Source: Actinacidiphila paucisporea (lineage in GTDB: Bacteria; Actinomycetota; Actinomycetes; Streptomycetales; Streptomycetaceae). From it: DNA of 64,000 nucleotides. The notes below the pieces were generated by a model. It made no database searches. It saw only the letters and a program-made list of their open reading frames with translations, and was not told where the DNA came from. The first letter of the stretch is position 1. The number at the start of each line of letters is the position of its first letter. The position numbers and the translations under genes are program-made. This document shows positions 35,257-44,294 of this stretch, piece after piece. The stretch spans positions 124,001 through 188,000 of the forward strand of contig NZ_FRBI01000010.1 of assembly GCF_900142575.1 (NCBI RefSeq). The letters run 5' to 3'.

Positions 35257-36207
35257 ATGGGCGGGCTGCCGCCGGTGCGCCGCGCGGTCGTCACGGGCGG
35301 CGCCGGCTTCGTCGGGTCGCACCTGTGCGACCGGTTGCGTGCGGAGGGGACCGAGGTCACTTGCGTCGACAACCTGCTGACCGGCAGCGTCGACAACATC
35401 GCGGCACGCGACGGCGATCCGGGCTTCGTCCTGGACGTCCGCGACGTGTGCGAGCCCTTCGACGTGGCGGGTCCGGTCGACCTGGTGCTGCACCTGGCCT
35501 CGCCCGCCTCGCCGCACGACTACGCCCGGTACCCGGTGGAGACCCTCAGGGCGGGCGCCCACGGCACCGCGAACGCCCTGGACCTCGCGATGCGCAAGGG
35601 CGCCCGCTTCCTGCTCGCCTCCACCTCCGAGGTCTACGGCGACCCGCTGGTCCACCCGCAGACCGAGTTGTACTGGGGCAACGTCAACCCGGTGGGCCCG
35701 CGCAGTCAGTACGACGAGGCCAAGCGCTACGCCGAGGCGCTGACCACCGCCTACCGCACCTCCCGGGGCGTGGACACCGTCATCGTGCGGCTGTTCAACA
35801 CCTACGGCCCGCGGATGCGGCCCAAGGACGGCAGGGCGGTGCCGACCTTCGTCACGCAGGCGCTCGCCGGGGAGCCGCTGACGGTCGCCGGCGACGGCTC
35901 GCAGACCAGGTCGCTGTGCTACGTGGACGACACCGTCGGCGGCATCCTCGCCGCGGCCGCCGGGCCGCATCCGGGCCCGGTCAACCTGGGCAATCCCGTC
36001 GAGCTGACCATCCTGGAGCTGGCCCACCGGGTCCGCGACCTGTGCGGCTCGGCGTCGCCGGTCACCTTCGTGGAGCGGCCGGTCGACGACCCGGGGCTGC
36101 GGCGGCCGGACATCGCGCTGGCCCGCGCGGAGCTGGGCTGGCAGCCGGCGGTCGACTTCGACAAGGGCCTGGCGATGACCGTCGACTGGTTCTCCCGGCT
36201 CGGCTGA
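35257..36207 (+). CDS. uxs: UDP-glucuronate decarboxylase (UDP-xylose synthase)
   Basis: A 316-residue extended SDR. The NAD motif [11 protein letters not shown] is at the N-terminus, and the catalytic Thr-Ser and YxxxK are in STSEVYGDP and [11 protein letters not shown]. The stretch [19 protein letters not shown] and [12 protein letters not shown] are hallmarks of UXS enzymes, which make UDP-xylose from UDP-glucuronate. ATG 35257 is chosen for the AAGGAG 6 nt upstream; an earlier ATG at 35209 lacks one. Only 15 nt separate its stop from the stop of the convergent regulator. Confidence 0.88.
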   Translation: MGGLPPVRRAVVTGGAGFVGSHLCDRLRAEGTEVTCVDNLLTGSVDNIAARDGDPGFVLDVRDVCEPFDVAGPVDLVLHLASPASPHDYARYPVETLRAGAHGTANALDLAMRKGARFLLASTSEVYGDPLVHPQTELYWGNVNPVGPRSQYDEAKRYAEALTTAYRTSRGVDTVIVRLFNTYGPRMRPKDGRAVPTFVTQALAGEPLTVAGDGSQTRSLCYVDDTVGGILAAAAGPHPGPVNLGNPVELTILELAHRVRDLCGSASPVTFVERPVDDPGLRRPDIALARAELGWQPAVDFDKGLAMTVDWFSRLG

Positions 36208-36222
36208 GGCATGCCGACGGGA

Positions 36223-38313
36223 TCACCGGTCCTGCGGCCGGTATCTGGTGGTCGCCACGGGTCCCGGTCCCGCGTAGGCGCTGCCCGGCCAGGTGCGGGC
36301 CGCCGCAGTACCGATTCTGCTGTGCAGATGGGCCCTGCGCAGCCGGCCGGTGGCGCCGTGCAGCACCTCGGCGGTCAGCCCGTGCGTGAAGCGGAACCAG
36401 CCGAGGCGCTGCGGGTCCTCGGCGACCAGTCCCGCGGCGACCGCGGCGTCCAGCGCTTCGAGCGCCGCCTCGATGTCGACCGAGGCGGCCTCGGCGACGA
36501 CCCCGATGTCGAAGTGCCGCCCGGCGACCGCCGCCACGGCGAGCAGCCAGGCCGCGGTCTGCGGCAGCTGGCCCACCCGGCGCAGCACCACCTCGCGTAC
36601 CGGCACGGGCACCGGCACCGTGTGGGGCTGCTCCAGCCGCTGGTCGATGCGCTGGTCGGCGGCCAGCTGCTTGATCAGCTCCCGCAGGTAGAAGGGGTGG
36701 CCCTCGGTGCGTTCCCACAGGCCCTCCGCGGTGTGCCCGCCGACCTCGCGGTGCAGCATCGCGGTGGCGAGCCGCTGGGTGTCCTGGACGGTCAGGCCGT
36801 CCAGCACGATCCGGGTGGTCTCCACCCGGGCCAGCGCGGCCGAGGTGTCCACCAGGGCCGCCTCGCCCGCCCGGTGGCAGACCGCCACCAGCAGCCGGCC
36901 GGCCGGCACCGACTCGGCGAGGTGGGCCAGCAGCCGCAGCGAGGCGGCGTCGGCCCGGTGCATGTGGTCGAGCACCACGACCAGCGGTGTGTGGTGCGAG
37001 GCGCGCGTCAGGTAGTCGACGATCGCGTCGAAGCGCCGCAGCGTGTCGGCGTCCGCGTCGCCGCCGTCCGCCGGCCGGCGGGCGTCCCGGTCGAGCAGTT
37101 CGGCCACCGGTCCTGGCACGGACGGCTGCGGCAGGCGGGCGGCCAGCACGCGCAGCACCTGCTGCCAGGGCCACAGCGGCGGCGCCGCCACGTGCTCGGG
37201 GCAGGCGCCCCACAGCACGGGTACGGGCGCGGACGCGGCGAAGTGCCGCAGCAGGCCGGTCTTGCCGATGCCCGCCTCGCCCGACACCGTCACCACCTGC
37301 CCGCGCCCGGCGACCGCGGGCAGCGTGTCGGCCAGCTGCCGCAGCACCGGCTCCCGTCCCACGAAGACCTCGGCGGCCGCGGCCCGCGCGGACGCCCGGG
37401 TCCCGCCGACGCGCGGCGCGGGCACGACGGGGGCGGCGCCGCGGGCCACCGGTACGGTCGGCGGGCGCCATTCCAGGGCCGGGGCCTGGTTCAGGATCTC
37501 GCTCTCCAGGTGCTGGAGCGCCGGCCGCGGGTCGATGCCCAGCTCCCTGGCCAGCCGCCGCTGGTTGGTGCGCAGCACCGCGAGCGCGTCGGCCTGCCGG
37601 CCGGCCCGGTAGAGGGCCAGGCTCAGCAGCTCGCAGCCGTACTCGCGCAAGGGGTGGGCCTGGGTGAAGGCCTCCAGCTCCGCCACCGCCATCTCGTGGG
37701 CGCCGGCGGCCAGCAGCGCGGCGCAGCGCCCCTCGACGAGCGAGAGGCGCAGCTCCTCCAGCCGCTCCACCTCGGGCACCACGTGCGTGGCGTGGGCGAC
37801 CTCCGCGTAGGCCGGCCCGCGCCACAGCGCGAGCCCCGCCTCGAACTCGCCGAGGGCCTGCCGCCGGTCGCCGCGGCCCCACGCGTGCCAGCCGGCCGTC
37901 GCACGCTCGCAGAACCGGTGCACGTCGACCTGGACCTCGCGGCTGTCGAGCAGGTAGCCCTGCCCGTGGGTGCGCAGCACGGTCGCGGGCGTCCTGCGGG
38001 CCCTGGCCGGCTCAAGGACCCGGCGCAGGTTGGCGACGTAGGCGTGCAGCGAGGTACGGGCCGAGGGCGGCGGCCGCCCCTCCCACAGCTCCTCCAGCAT
38101 CACGTCGACGGTGACGGTACGGCCGACCCGGCTGACCAGCAGGGCGAGCAGCGCGCGCTGCTTGGGCGTCCCCAGATCGACCATCCGGCCGTCGACCACG
38201 GCCTCCACCGGTCCGAGCGCCCGGAATTCCACCCTGCCGCGCCCGGTGCCCTGGTCGTGGGAGGCGACATCGCACCCGCCGCCGACGCCGCTGTCCTGCC
38301 CGACCACGAACAT
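36223..38313 (-). CDS. SARP-family regulator with AAA ATPase domain
   Basis: A 696-residue regulator. It contains an OmpR-like winged helix (about residues 28-110), a bacterial transcriptional activation domain (about 115-260) and an ATPase with Walker A GEAGIGKTGLL and VVVLDHMHRADA. The long TPR region often found in such proteins is absent: it ends soon after the ATPase. The start at 38313 follows GGGGGTG; an earlier GTG at 38346 lacks a ribosome site. Divergent from the diazotase operon, whose upstream region has 11-bp-spaced repeats. Its SARP half is close to the protein at 45057, with 65 bp identical. Confidence 0.88.
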   Translation of the reverse strand: MFVVGQDSGVGGGCDVASHDQGTGRGRVEFRALGPVEAVVDGRMVDLGTPKQRALLALLVSRVGRTVTVDVMLEELWEGRPPPSARTSLHAYVANLRRVLEPARARRTPATVLRTHGQGYLLDSREVQVDVHRFCERATAGWHAWGRGDRRQALGEFEAGLALWRGPAYAEVAHATHVVPEVERLEELRLSLVEGRCAALLAAGAHEMAVAELEAFTQAHPLREYGCELLSLALYRAGRQADALAVLRTNQRRLARELGIDPRPALQHLESEILNQAPALEWRPPTVPVARGAAPVVPAPRVGGTRASARAAAAEVFVGREPVLRQLADTLPAVAGRGQVVTVSGEAGIGKTGLLRHFAASAPVPVLWGACPEHVAAPPLWPWQQVLRVLAARLPQPSVPGPVAELLDRDARRPADGGDADADTLRRFDAIVDYLTRASHHTPLVVVLDHMHRADAASLRLLAHLAESVPAGRLLVAVCHRAGEAALVDTSAALARVETTRIVLDGLTVQDTQRLATAMLHREVGGHTAEGLWERTEGHPFYLRELIKQLAADQRIDQRLEQPHTVPVPVPVREVVLRRVGQLPQTAAWLLAVAAVAGRHFDIGVVAEAASVDIEAALEALDAAVAAGLVAEDPQRLGWFRFTHGLTAEVLHGATGRLRRAHLHSRIGTAAARTWPGSAYAGPGPVATTRYRPQDR

Positions 38314-38481
38314 GGTCGCACCCCCGTGATTCCCACAGACAGCCACCGATTAACGGCCGGAGACGAGCGTGTCCACCCGGTGACTCCATGTCAAGGCGGC
38401 CTGTCACCACGCGTCATGCTTGCCCCACCGCTTCCGGCACCGCGGGCGCCTGCCGCTTTGCGGGGCACACCAGTTCACCCC

Positions 38482-38522
38482 CAAGCCGGCGCCAAGCCGG
38501 TCGACAGTGCCGCGCAAGCCGG
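38482..38522. promoter_or_regulatory. Three CAAGCCGG repeats at 11- and 22-bp spacing, candidate SARP site
   Basis: CAAGCCGG occurs at 38482, 38493 and 38515. The distances of 11 and 22 bp keep all copies on one face of the helix, the pattern expected for SARP binding. The site is about 110 nt in front of the diazotase-type ligase. The remainder of the divergent gap 38314-38630 holds no further gene that I can see. Confidence 0.6.
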
Positions 38523-38630
38523 GTGGCCGATGCTGGACGCCTCGGAGCCCGTTGAGCGCGTCCACGCGCGCCTGCCGAGCCGGCGACGGCCCGAAATTCC
38601 CTCTCATTCCTGGAAAGGGAGCTGGTCCCG

Positions 38631-40214
38631 ATGATGGGCTTCATGGTCGACCGTGAGATAGCCGAACACGGTCTTCAGCTCGGCAGCATGCCGGAAATGG
38701 CCGCGGCCAAGAACAGCTCGACGCAACTGACCCTCGACCACGACCTCGACGTGCTTCCCGACGCGGGCCGGCGCCTGACCGTGGGCCGGCTCGCCGAGCT
38801 GGTGGACGACCTGGCGGGACGGCTGGCAGTCGCCGGGGTCGGGGCCGGCGACACCATCGCCATCTACAAGTCCCCCAACTTCGACGTGTGGATGCTGGCC
38901 TCGGCCGCCGCCCGCGTCGGAGCGGTGCCCGTGATGCTCTCGCCGGCGCTCGACGGCAGGACCGTCGGCATCCTGCTCGGCCGCCTCGACCAGCCCCACC
39001 TGCTCACCGACCTTCCCAAGCTCGACGTGCTGGCCGACGTGCCGGTCAAGGACCTGGCGAAGACGGTGATCACCGCGACCGGCGAGTGGGCGGGCGCGGT
39101 CACGCTGACCGAGCTGGCCGGGTCGCCGCGGGTCGAACCGGTCTTCCGCGGCCTGGACGACCCGGCGATGATCACCCACACCTCGGGCACCACCGGGGTG
39201 CCCAAGCTGGTCGTGCACACCCCGCGGACCATGGGCGTACGGCTGCGGCCGCAGTGGTGGCTGCTGTCGCTGATGTGGCGGCGCGACACGGTGGCGATCA
39301 ACCTGCCCTTCGTGCACTCGCGGATGTACGCGGCGATGTCGCTGGTGCTGCTCAAGGCCATGCCGGTGCTGCTGATGAACAACCCGAAGCCCGACGACGC
39401 CGCGGGGCTGTTCGCCGCGCACAAGCCGACCTTCATCGAGGCGCTGCCCAACGCGTTCATGGACTGGGAGCCGCTCGCCGACGACCCGCGGCGGCCGTTC
39501 GCCTCGGTCAAGTACTTCAGCAGCACCTTCGACGCGATCCACCCCAGGACCATCACCCGGCTCGTCTCGGCCTCCAAGCGGCGGGTGCCGCTGTTCTTCC
39601 AGATCTACGGGCAGAGCGAGGTCGGCCCCGCGGTCGGCCGCCCGTACTTCAGCAAGTCCGCGGAGCGCATGGACGGCCGCTGCGTCGGCTACCCGATGCC
39701 GGGCTGCGCGAAGGTCCGGGTGGTCAGCCGGAACGGCAAGGCGCCGTCGAAGGCCAACCCCGGTGCCATCGAGGTGCGTTGGGACGGCATCGCGCACAGC
39801 TACTTCGGTGAGCCGGAGCGCTACGAGGCCAACAGGCACGACGGCTGGTGGCGTACCGGCGACGTCGGCTACCGCACCAGGCGGGGCTGCCTGCACATGC
39901 TCGACCGCGAGGTCGACATGGTGCCCGACACCAGCAGCACCCTGGAGATCGAGGACCGGATGCTCAGCCGCCTCGACGAGCTGACCGAACTGGTCGTCGT
40001 CATCGGCCCGAAGGCCGAGCCGATCCCGGTGGTCTGCACCGAGGGCGACCTGCCGCTGGACCGGGAGCGCTGGCGCGCGGCCGCCGCGGACTTCCCGCAG
40101 CTGGCCGACCCGGTCCAGATCCCGCAGGCCGAACTGCCCAGGACGGCGACGATGAAGGTCCGCAGGGTCGAGCTGTCGCAGCTGCTCCGGGACCAGTTGC
40201 AGAAGCGGGTGTGA
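38631..40214 (+). CDS. CreM-like AMP ligase (candidate ATP-dependent diazotase)
   Basis: A 527-residue class I adenylate-forming enzyme with THTSGTTGVPKLVVHT, YGQSEVGPAVGRPY and the C-terminal LPRTATMKVRRVEL including the catalytic Lys. By itself it would be called an acyl-CoA ligase. It heads an operon with creE and creD homologues; in cremeomycin (CreM) and related clusters such ligases use ATP and nitrite to convert an amine to a diazo or diazonium group. AGGGAG lies 9 nt before ATG 38631. A strong hairpin follows the gene, so its expression may differ from that of the cupin and lyase genes. Confidence 0.75.
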   Translation: MMGFMVDREIAEHGLQLGSMPEMAAAKNSSTQLTLDHDLDVLPDAGRRLTVGRLAELVDDLAGRLAVAGVGAGDTIAIYKSPNFDVWMLASAAARVGAVPVMLSPALDGRTVGILLGRLDQPHLLTDLPKLDVLADVPVKDLAKTVITATGEWAGAVTLTELAGSPRVEPVFRGLDDPAMITHTSGTTGVPKLVVHTPRTMGVRLRPQWWLLSLMWRRDTVAINLPFVHSRMYAAMSLVLLKAMPVLLMNNPKPDDAAGLFAAHKPTFIEALPNAFMDWEPLADDPRRPFASVKYFSSTFDAIHPRTITRLVSASKRRVPLFFQIYGQSEVGPAVGRPYFSKSAERMDGRCVGYPMPGCAKVRVVSRNGKAPSKANPGAIEVRWDGIAHSYFGEPERYEANRHDGWWRTGDVGYRTRRGCLHMLDREVDMVPDTSSTLEIEDRMLSRLDELTELVVVIGPKAEPIPVVCTEGDLPLDRERWRAAAADFPQLADPVQIPQAELPRTATMKVRRVELSQLLRDQLQKRV

Positions 40215-40223
40215 GCCGCTCAA

Positions 40224-40257
40224 CACCCGGCGGCGGCGCGGACGCCGCCGCCGGGTG
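40224..40257 (+). terminator. Strong hairpin inside the nitrite/diazotase operon
   Basis: A perfect 15-bp stem (CACCCGGCGGCGGCG with its complement) closes a 4-nt loop, directly after the ligase stop. It could terminate, attenuate or stabilise the upstream message. Confidence 0.65.
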
Positions 40258-40290
40258 CGATCTCGTCAGCGCGACAGGGAGGGCAATCGT

Positions 40291-40818
40291 ATGAAGGGCC
40301 TCATCGTCCCGCCGGGGCAGGGCAGGAAGCTGCTGACCAAGGCGCAGGACGTCACCTTCAAGGTCACCGGGGCGGACGGCGGCTTCGCCTCGACCTTCGA
40401 GGTCGTCGTGCCGCCGGGGTTCAACGTGGGGGCGCACGTCCACGAGCACTCCACGGAGTTCTTCTACGTCCTCGAAGGCGAGCTGGACGTCTTCGCGTTC
40501 GAGCCGGTGGAGCGCACGCCGGAGGACTGGCGGGACTGGAAGTCCCCCGACGGGGACCAGATCCTGCGGGCCGGCGCGGGCAGTTGCATGTTCGTGCCCA
40601 CCGGCACCCCGCACGCTTTCACCAACGCCACCCAGGCGCCGGTGCGGATGCTCTTCCAGGCGTCGCCGCCGCCGGACCACGAACGCTACTTCGAGGAGAT
40701 CTGCGAGATCTTCGCGGACGGCAGGACCGTGGACTCCGGCGCGGTACAGCGGCTGCGGGACCGCTACGACGTCCACCAGATCACCCCGCTCACCTTCGAG
40801 CCGCCCACCACCACGTGA
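40291..40818 (+). CDS. Cupin-domain protein of the nitrite/diazo operon
   Basis: A 175-residue single cupin. The first metal motif is GAHVHEHSTEFFYVLEGELDVF, and the second is near CMFVPTGTPHAF. Cupins recur beside creD/creE in N-N-bond clusters; their exact part is not generally settled, and binding or detoxifying a reactive nitrogen or diazo intermediate is possible (inference). AGGGAGGG precedes the ATG. It is followed after 13 nt by creE. Confidence 0.82.
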   Translation: MKGLIVPPGQGRKLLTKAQDVTFKVTGADGGFASTFEVVVPPGFNVGAHVHEHSTEFFYVLEGELDVFAFEPVERTPEDWRDWKSPDGDQILRAGAGSCMFVPTGTPHAFTNATQAPVRMLFQASPPPDHERYFEEICEIFADGRTVDSGAVQRLRDRYDVHQITPLTFEPPTTT

Positions 40819-40831
40819 TCGGAGTGCCCTT

Positions 40832-42835
40832 GTGAGCGGCGGACGCATCGAAGTGTGCCTCGTCGGCGCGGGACCCCGCGGCCTGTCGCTGCTGGAACGG
40901 CTGTGCGCGCAAGAGCGCAGGTCTCCCCGCAGCGGTACCGTCACCGTGCATGTGATCGACCCCGACCCGCCGGGCGCGGGGCGGGTGTGGCGGCCCACCC
41001 AGTCCCGGCACCTGCTGATGAACACCGTCGCCTCCCAGGTGACGGTCTTCACCGACGCCAGCGTGCAGATCAAGGGGCCGCTGGAGCCCGGCCCGAGCCT
41101 CTACCAGTGGGCCAGGGCGCTCGGCGACATCGCCGCCGCCTCCGGCGCGACGTCCCTGAACGACGCGGCCCTGTCCGAGGCGCGGGCGCTCGGCCCCGAC
41201 ACCTACCCCACCCGGGCCCTCTACGGGCAGTACCTGACCTGGGCCTTCCGGCACGTCGCCGCGAACGCGCCCGCGCACGTGTCGGTGCAGGTCCACAAGG
41301 CGCGGGCGGTCGGCCTTGTCGACGGCGACGCGACGATCGGCGGCTCCGGGCCGCAGACCGTGCTGCTGGACGACGGAACGCTGCTGACCGGGCTGTCCGC
41401 GGTGGTGCTGGCGCAGGGCCACGTCCCCGTCCGGCTCACCCCCGCCGAGCAGGAACTGGCCGGCTTCGCCGCCGGGCACGGCCTGACCTACATCCCGCCG
41501 GCCAACCCCGCGGACGTGGACCTGTCGTCCATCGCCCCCGGCGAGAGCGTCCTGCTGCGCGGCCTCGGCCTGAACTTCTTCGACTACATGGCGCTGTTCA
41601 GCCACGGCAGGGGCGGCACCTTCGCACGCGTCGGGGACCGCCTGGTCTACCGCCCCTCCGGCCGCGAGCCGCGGCTGTTCGCCGGCTCCCGGCGGGGCGT
41701 GCCCTACCAGGCGCGCGGCGAGAACGAGAAGGGCCCGCACGGCCGTTACGCCCCCCGGCTGCTGACCGCCGAGTACGTCGCCGCGCTGCGCACCCCCGCG
41801 ACCGCCCGCGAGCCGATCCGCTTCGGCACCGGGCTGTGGTCGCTGATCGCCATGGAGGTGCAGAGCGTCTACTACGAGACGCTGCTCGCCACCCGGGAAA
41901 CCCCGGCCAGGATCGCCGACTTCGCCAACCGCTACCTCGACGCGGCGCCGGGCGAGGACGAGCAGCGGCTGCTCGACGAGGCCGGCATCGCCCCGGCCGA
42001 GCGCTGGGACTGGGAGCGGGTCGCCCGCCCGTACGACACCGGCGACCTGCGCGACCTGGCCGCCTTCCGCGCCTGGCTGCGCGGCTACCTGGACGAGGAC
42101 GTGCGCAAGGCCCACGAGGGCAACGTCAGCGGGCCGTTCAAGGCGGCGCTGGACATCCTGCGGGACCTGCGCAACGAGGTACGGTTGGCCGTCGACCACG
42201 GCGGTCTCGACGCCGCGTCGCACCGCGACGAGCTGGACGGCTGGTACACCCCGCTCAACGCCTACCTGTCGATCGGCCCGCCCGCCTCCCGTATCGAGGA
42301 GATGGCCGCGCTCATCGACGCGGGGGTGCTGGAAGTGACCGGGCCCGGCATGCGGGTCGGCACCGACCCCGAAGGACCCGCGTTCGTGTGCACCTCCAGC
42401 GAGATCCCCGACGTGCTGGTGCGGGCCACCGCACTGGTCGAGGGCCGGCTGCCCGACATCGACCTGCGCCGCACCGCCGACCCGCTGATGGGCCAGCTGC
42501 TGCGCACCGGCCAGTGCCGCCCCTACCGCGTCCCCGGCGCGGACGGCCGCGACTACGAGACCGGAGGCCTCGCGGTGACCGAGCGCCCGTACAACCTGCT
42601 GGACGCCTGCGGCCGCGCGCATCCGCGGCGCTTCGCCTACGGGGTGCCCACCGAGTCCGTGCACTGGGTGACCGCGGCGGGCATCAGGCCGGGCGTCGGC
42701 TCGGTCACCCTGGAGGACTCCGACGTGATCGCCGCCGCCGTCCTCGCGCTGCCCGCGCCGCAGCCGCCGCCGGTGCGGCTGCCCGAGCAGGTCGTCCTCA
42801 CCGGGCAGGGCACCGCCGCCGGGGTGACGTCATGA
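40832..42835 (+). CDS. creE: CreE-like flavin-dependent aspartate N-oxygenase
   Basis: A 667-residue FAD/NAD(P)-binding protein beginning CLVGAGPRGLSLLERL, with a second nucleotide site around LLRGLGLNFFDYMALFSHGRGG. Long members of this group with this N-terminus, encoded next to an ASL-family lyase, are the CreE enzymes that oxidise the amino group of L-aspartate to nitrosuccinate. The GTG start has GGAG 8 nt upstream, and the stop overlaps creD as ATGA. Together the two genes make nitrous acid in the cell. Confidence 0.85.
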   Translation: MSGGRIEVCLVGAGPRGLSLLERLCAQERRSPRSGTVTVHVIDPDPPGAGRVWRPTQSRHLLMNTVASQVTVFTDASVQIKGPLEPGPSLYQWARALGDIAAASGATSLNDAALSEARALGPDTYPTRALYGQYLTWAFRHVAANAPAHVSVQVHKARAVGLVDGDATIGGSGPQTVLLDDGTLLTGLSAVVLAQGHVPVRLTPAEQELAGFAAGHGLTYIPPANPADVDLSSIAPGESVLLRGLGLNFFDYMALFSHGRGGTFARVGDRLVYRPSGREPRLFAGSRRGVPYQARGENEKGPHGRYAPRLLTAEYVAALRTPATAREPIRFGTGLWSLIAMEVQSVYYETLLATRETPARIADFANRYLDAAPGEDEQRLLDEAGIAPAERWDWERVARPYDTGDLRDLAAFRAWLRGYLDEDVRKAHEGNVSGPFKAALDILRDLRNEVRLAVDHGGLDAASHRDELDGWYTPLNAYLSIGPPASRIEEMAALIDAGVLEVTGPGMRVGTDPEGPAFVCTSSEIPDVLVRATALVEGRLPDIDLRRTADPLMGQLLRTGQCRPYRVPGADGRDYETGGLAVTERPYNLLDACGRAHPRRFAYGVPTESVHWVTAAGIRPGVGSVTLEDSDVIAAAVLALPAPQPPPVRLPEQVVLTGQGTAAGVTS

Positions 42836-44211
42836 CCGCGGAACCGTACGCCGACACGGGCCTGCTCTCGCCGGTGCGGGTCGGCACCCCCGTCGAGGCG
42901 GCGGTCGGCGACACCGCCTGGCTGCAGGCGATGCTCGACGCGGAGGCCGCGCTGGTCCGGGCCCAGGTCCGCTGCGGCACGGTCCCCGCGCACGCGGCCG
43001 CCTCCATCACGGCCGCGGCCCGCGCCGAGAACCTGGACGTTCGCCGGCTGGCCCTGGCCGCGCGTGAGACGGCGAACCCGGTCGTCGGCCTGGTCGCGGC
43101 GCTGACGTCGGTGGTGGCCGCGCAGTCCCCCACCGCGGCGGAGTACGTGCACCGCGGCTCCACCAGTCAGGACATCTTCGACACCGGCGCGATGCTGGTG
43201 GCCGCCAGGGCGCTGCGGCTGATCGGCGCCGACCTGCGGGCGGTGGCCGCGTCCCTGGCCGCCACCGCGGCCGCGCACCGGGACACGGTGATGGCCGGCC
43301 GTACGCTCGCGCTGCACGCCGTGCCGACCACCTTCGGCCTGAAGGCGGCGGGGTGGCGGCAGGTGGTGCTGGAGGCGGCCGAGCGCGTCGACCGGGTGGT
43401 GGACGGCGGGCTGCCCGTGTCGCTCGGCGGCGCGGCCGGCACCCTCGCGGGCTACCAGCAGTACGCCGGGGACGACGCGGCGGCCGACGCCGTCATCGAC
43501 CTGGTGGCCGCCTTCGCCGACGAGACCGGGCTCGCGGTCCCCGTACTGCCCTGGCACACCCTGCGCACCCCGATGGCCGACCTGGCCGCCGTCCTCACGC
43601 ACACCGCGGGCGCGCTCGGCAAGATCGCCGCGGACGTCCTGGTGCTGTCCCGCACCGAGATCGGCGAGGTCGCCGAACCCGCGGGCGCGGGCCGGGGCGT
43701 GTCGTCGGCGATGCCGCAGAAGCGCAATCCGGTGCTGGCGACGCTGATCCGCTCCGCCGCCGTGCAGGTCCCCGCGCTGGCCGCGGTCCTGCCCCAGTGC
43801 ATGCCGGCCGAGGACGAGCGGGCGGCGGGCCTGTGGCAGGCCGAGTGGCAGCCGCTGCGCGAGTGCCTGCGGCTGGCCGGGGGCGCCGCGCACACCGCCG
43901 TGGAGCTGGTCGAGGGCCTGACCGTGCACCCCGAGCGGATGCGCGCGAACCTCGCGGCCACCGGCGGCCGGATCGCCGCCGAGCGCGTGTCGGCCGTGCT
44001 GGCACCGCGGCTGGGCAAGGTCGCCGCGAAGGAGCTGCTGGCCGACGCCTCGGCGCGGGCGGCGCGCGAGGGCCGGGAGCTGGCCGACGTGCTGGCCGAA
44101 CTGCCGCGGCTGCGCGGGGTGCTCGGCGCGGAGGAGCTGGCCGCGCTGCTCGACCCGGCCGCCTACACCGGGGCGGCGGGGCCGCTGGTGGACCGGGCGC
44201 TGAAGCAGTGA
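42832..44211 (+). CDS. creD: CreD-like nitrosuccinate lyase (fumarase/adenylosuccinate lyase superfamily)
   Basis: A 459-residue lyase with the three conserved regions of the superfamily: HRGSTSQDIFDT (107-118), the middle helix region, and the signature loop GVSSAMPQKRNP (289-300) with the catalytic Ser. CreD cleaves nitrosuccinate to fumarate and nitrous acid. From the sequence alone it could be a carboxymuconate cycloisomerase-like enzyme; the coupling to creE and the CreM-like ligase decides the call. A terminator hairpin starts at the base after its stop. Confidence 0.85.
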   Translation: MTAEPYADTGLLSPVRVGTPVEAAVGDTAWLQAMLDAEAALVRAQVRCGTVPAHAAASITAAARAENLDVRRLALAARETANPVVGLVAALTSVVAAQSPTAAEYVHRGSTSQDIFDTGAMLVAARALRLIGADLRAVAASLAATAAAHRDTVMAGRTLALHAVPTTFGLKAAGWRQVVLEAAERVDRVVDGGLPVSLGGAAGTLAGYQQYAGDDAAADAVIDLVAAFADETGLAVPVLPWHTLRTPMADLAAVLTHTAGALGKIAADVLVLSRTEIGEVAEPAGAGRGVSSAMPQKRNPVLATLIRSAAVQVPALAAVLPQCMPAEDERAAGLWQAEWQPLRECLRLAGGAAHTAVELVEGLTVHPERMRANLAATGGRIAAERVSAVLAPRLGKVAAKELLADASARAAREGRELADVLAELPRLRGVLGAEELAALLDPAAYTGAAGPLVDRALKQ

Positions 44212-44239
44212 GGGAGGGGACCGCGACCGGTCCCCTCCC
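44212..44239. terminator. Terminator hairpin after creD
   Basis: A perfect 12-bp stem (GGGAGGGGACCG with CGGTCCCCTCCC) closes a 4-nt loop. It begins directly after the creD stop and lies between convergent genes, so it probably ends both transcripts. Confidence 0.75.
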
Positions 44240-44294
44240 CTCCTACGGCGCCTTACGGCTCCGCGCGGGCCGAACCGCTCCGCGCCGGACGCCG

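Noticed and set aside
40855..44211. Apparent 1118-residue fusion of CreE and CreD
   Set aside because: The first part is an out-of-frame reading of creE; the true creD start is the ATG at 42832 overlapping the creE stop.
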